Made by a program: the position numbers and the translations under genes. This document shows positions 21,940-32,728 of a DNA stretch of 64,000 bases, piece after piece (the stretch's first letter is position 1; every line of letters begins with the position of its first letter). The stretch is taken from the NCBI RefSeq assembly GCF_016808335.1, contig NC_053146.1, positions 23,058,637 to 23,122,636 on the forward strand. The letters run 5' to 3'. This DNA comes from Panicum virgatum. Taxonomy: Eukaryota > Streptophyta > Magnoliopsida > Poales > Poaceae. The notes under the pieces are model-generated. The model was not told where the DNA came from. It worked only from the letters and a program-made list of their open reading frames with translations, and did no database searches.

Positions 21940-24900
21940 CTATTTGTCACCCAGTCCTGCTCCGATGATGGCTGTTTTGGAGTCGTCTCCCTCTTGTAGC
22001 TGGATAGTCTTGGTGCCCACATCACCGGTTGGTTTAACCGATGATTGGCTTGGCTTCTTGGACGGCATCGACTCCTTGAGTGAGAGTTCCTTAGCAGCAG
22101 TGAGTATCTCGCTGACAGAGCTAGGGACCCGGATAGTGGCGGCATGATCTATTGCTTCCTTGTCGCACTCGAAAGACTTGAGGAGGTCTCCTCGCAATGA
22201 AAGGACTCCTTTGTTGCCTGGCATCTTGAGGAGCAGGTAGACATAGTGTGGTACTGCCATGAACTTGACAAGAGCAGATCTTCCCAAGATAGCATGGTAG
22301 GAAGATTCGAAGTCGGCTACTTCGAATTTGATATATTCTGTCCGGAAGTTCTGTTCTATACCAAATGTGACTGGGAGAGTGACTGAGCCAATTGGTGTAG
22401 AAGAATTCCCGGGGACAATGCCGTAGAAAGGAACCTTGCTTGGAGTAAGCAGACTCATATAATTGAGGCCCATCTTTGCCAATGTGCTTGCAAAGATCAG
22501 GTTGAGCCCACTTCCGCCGTCGATGAGTACTCGAGTAAGCTTGGAGCCCTGAACGACTAGATCGAGTACCAACGGGAACTTTCCAGGTTCAGAGAAGCTG
22601 GTCCATTGATTCTCCCTTGTGAAGGTTATGGGGACCTCGCTATACTTGAGTGGCCTCTGAATTGCTGGTTCGACTGAGAGGATCTCTCTAAGTAGGAGCT
22701 TCTGAGCTCGCTTGGAGAAGCTAGAATCTCCTCCAAATATGACGTCGACGACATTTTGTTGCTGTTGGAAACCGTCGTGGTCTTTCTTGTCATCTTCGTC
22801 ATCTTTGTCTTGTTCTTTCTTAGGGGCGACTGCAGGTGCCGACTGGAAGGATTTGCGCAGGATCGTGCACTCCCACATCGAGTGGTTGCTCTTAGGGTGG
22901 ATCGGGCATCTCTTGTTGTGGAGAATCTTGTCGAACTGGTCCTGCGGCTTGTCACCCTTCTTACCACGCGGTGTGCGATCCATAGTGCCGACAGTGTCAT
23001 CAGGCTTACGCTTGCGCATGGGATCCCGCTGGTTGCTGGGCCCTCCACGATCGTTGTGGCGCTTCCCATTGTTGTCGTTGTTGCGACGGGGAAAGCGACT
23101 GCGTTCTTGCTTCTCTTCATCTGCCCAGCACTGCACCATGTCTCGTAGAACTACCACTGTCTTGGGGCAATTACGCCCGAAGTCGCGGTATAGGGATTGG
23201 ACAGTGATGCCGCTCTGGAAGTAGTCGATGACATCGTCGTTGGCGATGTTGGGGATGGTAGCTCTTGTGTCGAAGAAGCGCTTGACGTAGGATCTAATCG
23301 ACTCGCCATGCTCCTGCTTGATCATGGACAGGGCGTGGCGAGTAGCTACTTGATGTAGCGACCCTTGAAAGTTGTCGACGAACACCTTCTTGAGGACCTC
23401 CAACGAGTTGATTGACTCGCACGCCAATCTCTCGAGCCATGTGAGGGGTGCGGGCTCGAGGGCCATCGGTAGGTAGAGGACCTTGGTGTTGGTATTTCCA
23501 CCTGCAGCACTAATAGCAGTCGAGTATAAACATAACCATTGAGCAGGGTCTTGCTTACCGTCGTACTTTTGGATGTTCGTAGGCTTGAAGTCCTTTGGGT
23601 ACTCGATGTTGTCGAAAGCCCTGCTCAGGGCTTGGAAGCGATTGGAATTGTCCGCAAGCTGTGCTCTGCGTCTTGCGTTGATGATATCACGTGCATCCAC
23701 GATGGAGTCGGCTACCTCTTCCCTGTTGTGCCCACGGTTGTTGTTGCGGTTTGGCTGAGGCCCAGGAGCTTGGTTTGCTTGTGGTTGGCCACCCCTGGGG
23801 CGATGACTGCTCGCAGCTTCCTGGTCTTCTTGATTCCTTTGGTTTTGTTGCTCCGGCTGTTGTTGACGATTGTGGCCTCCGGGAGTACGGCTCACCTGAG
23901 GTATGACTGTTGCAGTGGCCCTTGATCGTGTGCCGTGGAGTGAGGACAGCGGGTTCTGTCTCTCGAGTTGTTCAACGGCATTCTTTGTGAGATTTATGAC
24001 TCGCTGTAATTCTGGATTCCGGGGCATCGTCATGAGTCGCAGGGTTGCTTCTGTCATCGCAGCGATTGGAGTCCTGAAGACAGGATCCGCGACATTGTTG
24101 AATTCGTCGTTGAGGTTGCGTGGTGGAATACGAGCACGTTCGGCCGCGCGAGCCCTGTGCTCCTCTTTACGTTGATTCCTTGCCCTGCGAGCAGTGCGAG
24201 TGGCTTCATCTTCATCTTGTGGAGCATCTTGAGTCAGATTGTCTACTTAGATCTGATCCAAGGCTTCGTTTGGATCATGCTGGCTAGGAGCACCTCCAGG
24301 TTGGATGAACACAGGAACCAAACGTTCATGAGAGAAGCTTTCCAGGTCTGACTCGTAATTAGCTAGGACAGTTCCACCAGACCCAGTTTCCCTCTCGGTT
24401 ATGAGGGGAGTACCGTGTTGGAACGGGAGATCGACAATGCTGGCAACTTCTCGCAGGTAGTCGAGTAGTTCTGCGAGGGTGCGGCTTCGGCAAGATTTGA
24501 GTTGCATCTTAACCAGCACGTTGGTGATGAAATCTAGGCTGTCTTGGGGTGACTCGACTAGATCTGGGTATACGTCGAAAACGGGTGCCTCCCAACTAGC
24601 GGTGATAGATTGGTTTTCTACATGGCATAGGCGATCCAAGCTATTTTAATAGAAGGATCTAATCATCTGTTTGTAAGCAGACGATGAATTGCGCAGACCA
24701 AATATGGGTTGCGCAAGAAGAGTCTCAATCCGAGTAGATTTTGGTTTGAGATCAGTCTGAATCCGAGTGGAACTCGAATTGTCTTTGAGTTTCGCCTCGA
24801 TCTCCTTGGCGAGGTTGGGAAGCAACGTGACGCCGCGATCGCAAGATCTGGCGAGCTTGTTGGAATCTTCCGACGTAGAGATCTTTAGTGTGGGTGAGTA

Positions 24901-25011
24901 GGTTAGGTGGCTGTCGAAGCCGCCCGATCCATTGGCGACGCAGACCCACGAGCCGAAGATGAAGGTGGCGCCTCGGGGAGGTATCATGGTGCTGAAAGCG
25001 AAGGTGGCCAT
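21940..25011 (-). pseudogene. Element B gag and protease
   Basis: One frame runs from an ATG near 25011 to 21940 with stops at 24646-24648 (TAA), 24247-24249 (TAA) and 21940-21942 (TAG). RT continues in the same frame, so the ancestor had one gag-pol ORF. In order it shows the N-terminal FGSWVC block, a Gln/Asn/Arg-rich linker, the Retrotrans_gag domain (QWLCLYSTAI, WLERL, SYVKRFFDTRATIPN), an H/C-rich knuckle-like CPIHPKSNHSMWEC, and an aspartic protease with active-site DGGSGLNL. Gag would form the particle and protease would cut the polyprotein. Confidence 0.88.
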
Positions 25012-25037
25012 CGAACTCGCCGATGAACTCGCCGAGT

Positions 25038-25055
25038 CCCCTACCTGGCGCACCA
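25038..25055 (-). other. Putative primer binding site, element B
   Basis: The minus strand reads TGGTGCGCCAGGTAGGGG two bases inside the LTR. It differs by one base from the site in A. The tRNA is not assigned. Confidence 0.55.
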
Positions 25056-25057
25056 GC

Positions 25058-25472
25058 TGTCGGTGTTTACCACCAAGCCTACTCAGGGATACCCATAGCA
25101 GTAGGGTTTGTAGGTAGGGATTGACGGCTCTAGAACTCGATGGTGCAAAGAACACAAAGATTTAGACAGGTTCGGGCCGCGAGTTGTGTAATACCCTACG
25201 TCCTGTATGGTGGTTTGTATGGCTTTAGATATTGATGTGTTTCGAGGGGTCCCTGCCCGCACTTATATATCCGGGAGGGACAGGGTTACATGGAAAGTCC
25301 TAGCTGAGTACAGTTGGAATCCTACTAAAACATGATCGGGTAGTTTCCTTGTACTACAGCTAGTTCTACGCCTATTCGGGTAGTTATAAAAGAGGTAAGG
25401 TACATCCATGAACTATCTCTTACTCTAGAACATTCTATGCATGTGAGCAGTCCCGCTGCCCCGGGTCTGACA
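25058..25472 (-). repeat. 5' LTR of element B
   Basis: This 415-bp LTR runs from TGTCGGTGTTTACC to GGGTCTGACA. The complement of 25263-25270 is ATATATAA within TATATAAGTGC, the likely promoter TATA box, pointing leftwards into gag. Right of 25472 the sequence of element 0 resumes with ATAGC. Confidence 0.92.
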
Positions 25473-26144
25473 ATAGCCATGATTGAGTGGGAGTTAGCCC
25501 TACAGACTCCTTAATCCAAGGTTTGTCGAAAATCGACTTCCTGGATTGTTCTGGGACTTTGGCTTTTCCCTTTTCGAATTTGGCCAGTTCCCAAAGGGCG
25601 TCAGCATGTTCGGGTGGATTGGCCATAGCGCCCATTAACAAGTCGACATTGTCGGACCAGTCTTTGAGATCATCGAATGGTTCAAATTTGTCGAGACCAT
25701 TCATGAACTGATCAAAGTCCTGATCGAAAGAGGACTTGGAGGTGTCAGTTGTTTTCTGACTGTGAGCAGGTTTCGGTGAAGGGTTCTGAGGTTTCCTGGA
25801 GATAGACGATCCCATCCGAACAAGCCGGGGATTTGTCTTTCCAGATCCCCCGCAGATTCCTCCTCCCGGTTTTTGCTTCAAGTTCTGCAGAGTGCCTTCA
25901 GTCATCTTAATGCAGTCGGCGAGCTTGGAATCTACTCGATCGATCCCTAAGAGTATATCACCCGACCGTTCCTTTGGTGGGCTCAACGCTTCTGGGTTCT
26001 GACGTGATGCAAATGAGCCAAGGGTGGATTCTGCAAGTTTGACGCAGCCCTCAATTGATCGCGAAACTCGATTTACTCCATCGAGTAGTTGTGAGTTGTT
26101 GATCCTTGGGCCTTTGATCATCTTGAGACAAGTCAAGTATTTTC
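25473..26144 (-). pseudogene. Element 0, right piece: N-terminal part of the gag-like ORF
   Basis: This matches 10190-10850 of element A: LLDGV-RVSRSI, GIDRVDSKLADC, FDQDFDQFMN-LD-FEPFDDL and the ADALWELAK block, ending QSW before the insertion point of B. In this piece the frame is open throughout. Homology to A stops sharply at 26144, so element 0 is truncated there and its 5' LTR is missing. Confidence 0.82.
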
Positions 26145-26385
26145 GTTTGCTCTGACATGTGGACCCTCCTTGTAAGTGACACGTTTCAGTGTGGATCTTT
26201 TGTGCATTTTTCCTCGTGTTCACTTGTGTTTTCCCTCTTTTACAGATGTGGGTGCCTGCAGATGACAATTCACCAAAACTCGCGGAAATGATTAGTTGTA
26301 AGCCCTATATCTATGTTTGGTGATTATTTTTGGTGAAAAGCTGCACGAGTTGACGGTCGAAAATGACACTTAAGGACCGTCAACA
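26145..26385 (-). repeat. Truncated LTR-like repeat
   Basis: On the minus strand this starts TGTTGACGGTCCTTAAG and contains an internal hairpin (GTTGACGGTC with GACCGTCAAC about 16 bases apart on the plus strand, 26350-26384). It abuts the broken edge of element 0 at 26144 and, on its other side, splits a Mutator-type coding fragment. The TGTTG start suggests the first ~240 bases of an LTR from a further gypsy family. The family is not recognised. Confidence 0.4.
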
Positions 26386-26386
26386 G

Positions 26387-26773
26387 TTCTCTTCCTCTAC
26401 CATGTCATAATCTGGTTCTGTAACAGTCCTAGGTTGAGTTGCTTTGCTAGGTTCTACATAGCTAGGGGCTGACATTGACTGCATGTGATTTCAACATTGT
26501 CCCATAGTGGAATTTCTGGTGGATTAGCATCAGGTTTATAGATGCAATTGACATGTGACGACATTTGGAAGTCATATGTTTCGCCAACATATTCATTAAG
26601 TCTTGGTCAGAATGAATTTCAATGTTGGACTTGCTATCAGCACAAAAATAGAACAGCTTCACCACATCACCATACCCACAAGGAAACTTATCAACAATTT
26701 CATCAACAAGTTCTTTAAAATTTGTGGTGTCTGAATCAATAACTTTGTTAAAGCCAAACCATGGTCCTCGCAT
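26387..26773 (-). pseudogene. Mutator-like transposase, N-terminal fragment
   Basis: A frame starting ATG at 26773 encodes FKELVDEIVDKFPCGYGDVVKLFY then IEIHSDQDLMNMLAKH, a PB1-like N-terminal region found in plant MULE transposases. After one frameshift near 26480 the reading continues (QPRTVTEPDYDMVEEEN) up to the LTR-like repeat at 26385. No catalytic DDE region or zinc finger is present. It is a fragment cut by an insertion. Confidence 0.55.
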
Positions 26774-27284
26774 ACCTAATTTCTAGATTAAAACTGGTCT
26801 TGATGTCATTCCTAAAGATGAACATCCATATCGACAAAATTTAATTAAATCCTAACAACACCAAATATGGCACTGGTGTTATGCAATTGAAGGCACAAAC
26901 AAGAACTCACCCATCTGGAAGCCAATCTGGTCGCTTAGCCGCCATCCTTTCACCGCACCAAATCGGGCGAGTTCGGGCACCTGCTTAGATCCCGCGACAG
27001 GCGGCATTTCCACAGTACCTGCTCCCCCGCTCCTGTGTGCTGCCTCGCTCTCGCTGACAAGCACCCGGGCCTACGCGCCCGCGTGAGGCGCCCGCGCCGC
27101 TCCTCTGTGAGGAAGAGCGAATCTAGGGTTCGGCTTCAGTGGAGAATGGAGAGGAACCAGAGAACGGAGAGGCAAATGACCAGAGAAGATAGAGGAAGGG
27201 TAAAAGTAGGGGTGGAGCTACCCTATCGATGGGGTGGGCCGGCCGCCCCTGCTGGCGTGCTTGTCTCAAGACCCCCCCCCCATA
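26774..27284 (-). other. GC-rich leader-like region next to the Mutator fragment
   Basis: Read leftwards, this looks like a plant 5' UTR/first exon (GC-rich, GCCGAACCCTAG near 27130) followed by an intron before the Mutator ATG. It ends at a C-run and the ATA duplication of the CACTA element. No protein is assigned. Confidence 0.35.
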
Positions 27285-27559
27285 CACTACAAAAAATCTG
27301 GTGATCCATGACAATTGAATTTCGTCACAGATCACTGAAAAACCATCATAAAACAGTATCTATGACGATCTCAAATAACGTCATGTATTGAGCGTCACAG
27401 ATCACACCTCGTGACGTTCCTTAAATTTTCGTCATAGATTGCTTGATCCATGACGTTTTAAAACCGTCATGGAATGTCTCCGGGCCCCCTGAAGCCCAAC
27501 CCAAGCCCGTTTTCTATGACGAAAATTAACGTCACGAACAGTATAATTTTCGTCACAGG

Positions 27560-27700
27560 TTCTATTGCCATGTCACACATTGATGACATGGAGGATAACG
27601 TGGCTGCTGACATGGTGATGACGTGGATAGCAATGATGACGTGTAAATTAACGTGGCCGATGACATGGTTGCTGACGTGGCGGGTGACATCAGCACCACG
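27560..27700. repeat. Cluster of ACGTGG/ACATGG words in the CACTA element
   Basis: Within about 130 bases the words GACGTGG, AACGTGG and GACATGG recur roughly every 10-20 bases. ACGT cores are binding sites of plant bZIP factors. Here they may be subterminal transposase sites of the element. Confidence 0.5.
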
Positions 27701-27959
27701 GCCCATTTGTGAATGGGCCCAATTCAGCCTGGTCAACAGACTTGGGCCAAATATTTCTCAGCCCACCATTAATTTCAAGCTAACCAAAATCAACACTATA
27801 TACAGCCCAAATAATAATTTGGCCCACCAATTCATCCCATTTTTCCACCCATTTATCGAAACAAAAATCCCAGCACAAAAATGTTCCATTCAGCATCGCA
27901 TTAAATCAACATATCACATACATTTTTTTTCATCTAGTATCACTTGCCGTCCATTGTAG

Positions 27960-30009
27960 CATCAGAAACAAAAAAAAGATAGGTTTCAGTAGAATTACAA
28001 ACACAAGTTTGGTTCCTGCAAAAGCTTAGTTCCACCAAAAGCTAACATACCACCATGACGCTTTGCTCGGTCCATTTTGACACAGCAAATGCTCAAGCTG
28101 CGCCTCCAACACAATTTGCTTTTTCATCTCTGACCTAGCAGAAATCTGCATGTATGCTTGACGGCCATCTCATTCACATCCACAACCATGTTGTACCTGC
28201 ACATATATATTATAAAGTTCAGATGCACATGTACATGATAAATTTCATATGGTATTATGAGGATACTAAGGTCTTGCATATTCAGATCTTACATTTCTAT
28301 ATCTATCCATGTTCTCTACAGATTAGTAGAGTACAAAATCTGCAGTACAGCACATGTATATAATACCTCATCAGGCAGTGCATCCATCTAGCAAGAACTC
28401 TATTTTCAGATAGATATCTAACTGGTCCTCCTAGCACTAGTACTTTCAGTCTAGCAAAATAGCAGTTGAGAACACCTCTAATCCGAAGTTCTAAAAAATT
28501 GGTATAGCAAAGTTTAAGGATAGATAGCTACAATTAATGATTTCTTATTACAAACATGGTATGACTGTTATTATAAGGGATCAGAAACTTATCTTGATGT
28601 ATGACAGACTCAAAGTCTCTTATCAGTTTGTAGGTCACAAACAATACACTGCACAGGATAGCTACAGCTTATCAGGACAATCATCGAGCACCAGTTGACT
28701 TTATTTACCAAATCAAAATTGCTGCGTGCTAATGCAATAAAAAACTGTGCAAAGAAATATTTGCTTATTGCCAATTTATCTCAGCAAAATTTTAGTTTAT
28801 ACTAGACCACATTAGGATAAAATAAATAAACAAAAAAGCTCATGAAAACAATATTGCAGTGCGAGTACTAGCCTCACTTCACATAAACAACAATCAATTA
28901 GAAATCAAATTATCTTTCTTCCCTGTGTGATGACCAGCCATTCTCATCACTTGCTCCTGCACAACCTTTGCTCCATCTGCAGGATAAACTCTGTTTCCAT
29001 ATTGTAAATATGGGAAATTTTCTACTGATGATAACCATAATACTAGGAGAGTCAAAAGAAACTGAAACGCTATTTGGTTGTCAAAAGAAACTGCAATGGT
29101 AGCATGAGTCCTATCTATGTTTATAATGCTCAGACCAACTTCTGCAAGGAAATGAAAATATAAGACAAAAGCAATTGTATTTATCAAAGGTTTACAAATA
29201 TGTGAATAAATAGTTCAGGGGGGATCTATTGCGCTTTAATATCAGTCAAGGTGCATATGCTTCCCCAAACATGTAAGACTTGTCAAGAATAACAATGCTG
29301 AATACTAGGATAATACATGTCCAAATATTCAGTTATGGGATCGAAACAAATTTGTACATAAGATATAGTATTGTCCCTCTTTGAAGTTGTACCCAAAGCT
29401 TTTTTACTACTCGATTTCATGGTACAGAAACAGTGGTAAACTATATTCATATGTGCAGGGGCTAGTATGCCGAAATATCCCAGAACTCATGATCCAAACT
29501 CTAGAAGCAAGCATCAGTTTTCCTTTTATAACTCTAGTAGACTGATCAAATCTAGTAGCCACACCAGCCAATTTTGTTCCAAACTAACTTGTTCACAACA
29601 GCAAGAAACATATAACTATACACAAATACCAGGTTTATGCCGGTCATAGGAACCAACTGATCGAAACAATCCCAAACTTCCCAAGTGAGGCTTCACGAAT
29701 AACACAAGTAAAGGCTGAAATTTCTACCTCCACACGCAAAAAATATCGTTTCCTACTGTACAATTAGTATTAAACAAGTAGTAAACAAATTGCAAGGCTT
29801 CGGCTTAGTAGTAAACAAATTAGTAATAAAGAAGTATCGTAAGAGTATTACTCCCATGATATTATTGCAGTTTATACTCATCACTTGACCCTCGACAGTC
29901 GAAGCAGACAAGAAGGGTATTTAGATGCATTGGAAACTCGTACAATGAAACAGGCATATAATCCAATGGCTTAACTACTAATTGCTAGGAACATTTCCAA
30001 AGGAGTGAA
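27960..30009. other. AT-rich interior of the CACTA element
   Basis: About 2 kb without a convincing ORF on either strand and without a recognised domain. Small open frames are random in composition. Confidence 0.4.
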
Positions 30010-30780
30010 TCAGAGAAAGTGCCTGAATAAATTGGGTTTGAAACACAAAACCAGTGAATAATCAGGGAAAATCCAGCAACACGCAGAGAGAAATAGAAAA
30101 CGAGGTAGATCTAGCAGAGAGAGAACGGATGAGAGAGAGAACGGATGAGAGAGAGAGAGACCGGATCTTGCACTTGCGAATGCGGCCAGCGGCGTATCGC
30201 ACAAGGAGCAGGTGGTCTTCTGGAGGTAGGGGAAGAAGCCATGGACGGAGTGGAGGAGATGTGACATTGGGGAGGAAGAAGCCGCCGCCGAGCCCGCGAC
30301 AACCACGCCATCGTAGGTGGGGGAAGCCCACGCAGCTGGAAGTCGAGCTTGAATTGCCGAGGAAGAACCCCGCGGACTCGATCCGCTCCGAGCAGGAGAG
30401 AAAGAAGCACCGCCTGCTCTTGATCCGTGCACTTCACCTGGGGCCGCGCCTCCTCTAGATCCACGCACCGCCGCCCGCAGGAAGGAGTGCTCGAGCTGGG
30501 TCCAAGCACCTGCGCAGCGGCGACGAGGTCAAGTGAGACGGTGGCCGCGGCCCTGGACGAGCGAGAGGGAGCAGCGCGCAGATCTGAGGAGAAAGAGAGG
30601 GGTAGGTGTGGAGGCCGGAGAAGTGCCAGTTGGGGACGGGACAGGGAGAGGCGAGGAGGGCGGCGGCGCATCTGATGCGAGAAGAGCGGCGGCGCGTCTG
30701 AGGTGAGATGTGGGAGGGCGAGGAGAAGCGAGTAGGGTTTGGAAGTGGAGCAGGGGATATTTATTGGATGATTGATGCAG
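30010..30780 (-). other. GC-rich captured segment with promoter-like edge, inside the CACTA element
   Basis: This GC-rich island is flanked by AT-rich CACTA sequence. Read leftwards from 30765 it begins with an AATAAATATCC box, then about 35 bases later a pyrimidine-rich leader (AACCCTACTCGC) and GC-rich exon-like sequence to about 30170. That is the layout of a grass promoter and first exon. Open frames exist on both strands, but none gives a known domain. A GA-rich simple repeat lies at 30105-30165. I infer a captured host gene fragment. Confidence 0.4.
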
Positions 30781-30859
30781 CTCAGGCGTTGGATCGAAGA
30801 TGGATGGCTAAGAGAAGTTGGGCCTTAGTGAAAAACAGGTCTGTCTGTGTTTCTTGGCC

Positions 30860-31800
30860 CGTTTAACGTTCTAATTTTTCTTTTTTATTTTATGGACCAC
30901 TGTGAAGTAAACTATAAAAATAATTATGTTATATATACAAATTTATTTTTAATGTGTAACAGCCTAGAGATAAATTGTGTTGCAGAAGTTTCAAATTTGT
31001 TAGAACTTATTTACTATTTTCTATAAGTTAAATGAATTTCTACATGGTTATCGAAATTAATTCCAAATTGAATTACATGTGCATCTCATAGGATTAAAAA
31101 AACCTACAAAAACTATATTTAGTCTCATATGTTACAGTTTAGTCAATTTCCTCGAGATATATGAAAAATTCAATTGTATTCTATGGACAAATCAAACTTC
31201 TTTCTCCAAATTACCGCATAATAATTACAATAATATCTAAATTTGGTAAAAAAAATCTACAAATTAACATAGTAACATGTTTTTGGTCCATAAGCTCACG
31301 ATAAAAAAACTTGTATAGTATTAGTAAAGTGAGACCATATATTGTTCACAAAATGATACATGCCTCATCTAGTTTCTTATAACTCAAGCTAAACTTTGAG
31401 TTTTGAATACCTCATAATATTTTTGAACTCATATGCACCTTGAACCCGGACACAACCTCATTTTCCCCATATTGTTAGAAAATATGAAGTTACATTGGTC
31501 ATTGCTATGCCAAAATGTTATTTTCTATTTTGTACTTGGTTAGAAGAAAACTTGCTATATAGAAAAGTTATGATAAATAATAATTTACATACAAAAAATA
31601 TGCCATAGATGAAATTTCTTGATTTTAGAAAAATTCAGAAACAAGAATCATCAAATTTGGAGTTATTATGAGGGAGAAATACCAACAACAAAATTTAATT
31701 CCGGATTAAAAAGAAAAAGATGAATCGCACATGTGTTCTTGATTGCAGGGCCACGTGTAAATAATAATATATAAATATTTTATTATCCTCCATGAACACA
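30860..31800. other. AT-rich stretch of the CACTA element without features
   Basis: There is no ORF, repeat or RNA signal I can support. Confidence 0.4.
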
Positions 31801-31803
31801 AAT

Positions 31804-31873
31804 TGGTGATTGGCGCAGTGGTATGGCGTCGATGTCTTGTGTACCGATGACCCGGGTTCGAATCCCCGCCATT
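31804..31873 (+). other. tRNA-like unit 1 (degenerate)
   Basis: A perfect A box TGGCGCAGTGG (31811-31821) and B box GGTTCGAATCC (31855-31865) about 43 bases apart, followed by a run of T at 31886-31895. The T stem has one mismatch and the acceptor stem is poor, so it is tRNA-derived rather than a working tRNA. Confidence 0.55.
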
Positions 31874-31952
31874 CAAAACACCTCTCTTTTTTTTTCCAAA
31901 TTTAGCTCCACCGTGTATAAAAGATATTTTAACGCTTTGACTTCAACCAAAC

Positions 31953-32019
31953 GAAGTAGTAACTCAATGGTTAATCCTTTGCTCCTTCAGATTTGCTGTC
32001 TTGGTTCGACTCCAGCTTG
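31953..32019 (+). other. tRNA-like unit 2 (degenerate)
   Basis: A degenerate A box (ACTCAATGGTTA) and a perfect B box GGTTCGACTCC near 32003, followed by T-rich tracts. Same strand and spacing as unit 1. Confidence 0.45.
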
Positions 32020-32042
32020 GTACGTGTTTTCCTTTTTGTTCC

Positions 32043-32206
32043 CCCCTTTTTGAGCATCACGGTTAAGTTTTTTTTCCAAATACCAATAGAAATAATTTGC
32101 TTTGTTTATTGTAGCTTTTTTCCTCCCCTTTTTGAGCGTCACGGTTAAGTTTTTTTTTCCCCAAATGCCAATAGAAATAATTTGCTTTCTTTATTGTAGC
32201 TTTTTT
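32043..32206. repeat. ~82-bp tandem duplication
   Basis: Two copies begin CCCCTTTTTGAGC (32043 and 32125) and contain CACGGTTAAG and CAATAGAAATAATTTGC. They lie between tRNA-like units 2 and 3. Confidence 0.75.
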
Positions 32207-32261
32207 GCGGCATGTGTTTTTGTCTATAAAAAATTTAATACTATGACACAACACAGATGAA

Positions 32262-32335
32262 GTTGTCTGGTGGAGCTGGTTAGGCTCCTATCTCTTCAAT
32301 ACACAAGGTGTTGTTACGTTCGATGCCTATGTCAT
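32262..32335 (+). other. tRNA-like unit 3 (degenerate)
   Basis: An A-box-like TGGTGGAGCTGGTTA and a B-box-like CGTTCGATGCC about 45 bases later, followed by a T-run near 32345. It is the weakest of the three. Confidence 0.35.
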
Positions 32336-32640
32336 CCATACCATTTTTTTCTTTTACCACAAGCGCAGGTGGGAGGCTGCAATTCTTTTTTTTATTATTT
32401 CCTGGACTGCTTTTCCCCCCTTTTACCACAAGCGCATGTACGGCGGGTGTTTGTGGCCATTTTTTCTTTTAATCGCTGGCACATGCGGCAGGAAGCGGAT
32501 CAACAATATTTTTTTGTGAGAATATATATATAGGTGGAGTTTTTTCTCCTTTGAGTTTGTTTTTTTTCCTCCTGGCTCTCCCCTTTGAGTTTGTTTTTTT
32601 CCCCTCCGCTGGCGCATTTTCCCCCTGCGTCTGGGCTTTT

Positions 32641-32728
32641 GGCGCAAGACAACAAGGGGAGAGAGGGATCGGCCCACACACAATTGGCGCATGACAACAA
32701 GAGGAGAGAGGGATCGGCCCACACACAA
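32641..32728. repeat. 45-bp tandem duplication
   Basis: GGCGCAAGACAACAAG and GGCGCATGACAACAAG each lead a block ending GGATCGGCCCACACAC. The two copies are 45 bases apart. Confidence 0.75.

Larger units (their letters stand above)
11800..25472 (-). mobile_element. Element B: Tat-type Ty3/gypsy retrotransposon with gag-pol
   Basis: LTRs at 11800-12215 and 25058-25472 (416 and 415 bp) flank a plus-strand antisense gene, a repeat array and a minus-strand gag-pol. The target duplication is GTAGC (11795-11799) and ATAGC (25473-25477), with one G/A difference. The flanks join into one continuous gag-like ORF of element 0. The left LTR start has mutated from TGTCGG to AGACGA. A hand count gives about 22 LTR mismatches. 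The antisense gene is interrupted by another insertion (about 13150-16159), so the element itself is about 10.7 kb. Dual RNase H domains and the antisense ORF place it in the Tat lineage. Confidence 0.9.

Noticed and set aside
22712..23224. Plus-strand open frames over the gag of element B
   Set aside because: Shadows of the minus-strand gag frame; residues show no family.
30054..30671. Overlapping frames on both strands in the CACTA element
   Set aside because: Same GC effect; no recognised protein, and both strands are equally open.
31804..31873. Functional tRNA gene
   Set aside because: T stem mismatch and no good acceptor pairing; called tRNA-like only.
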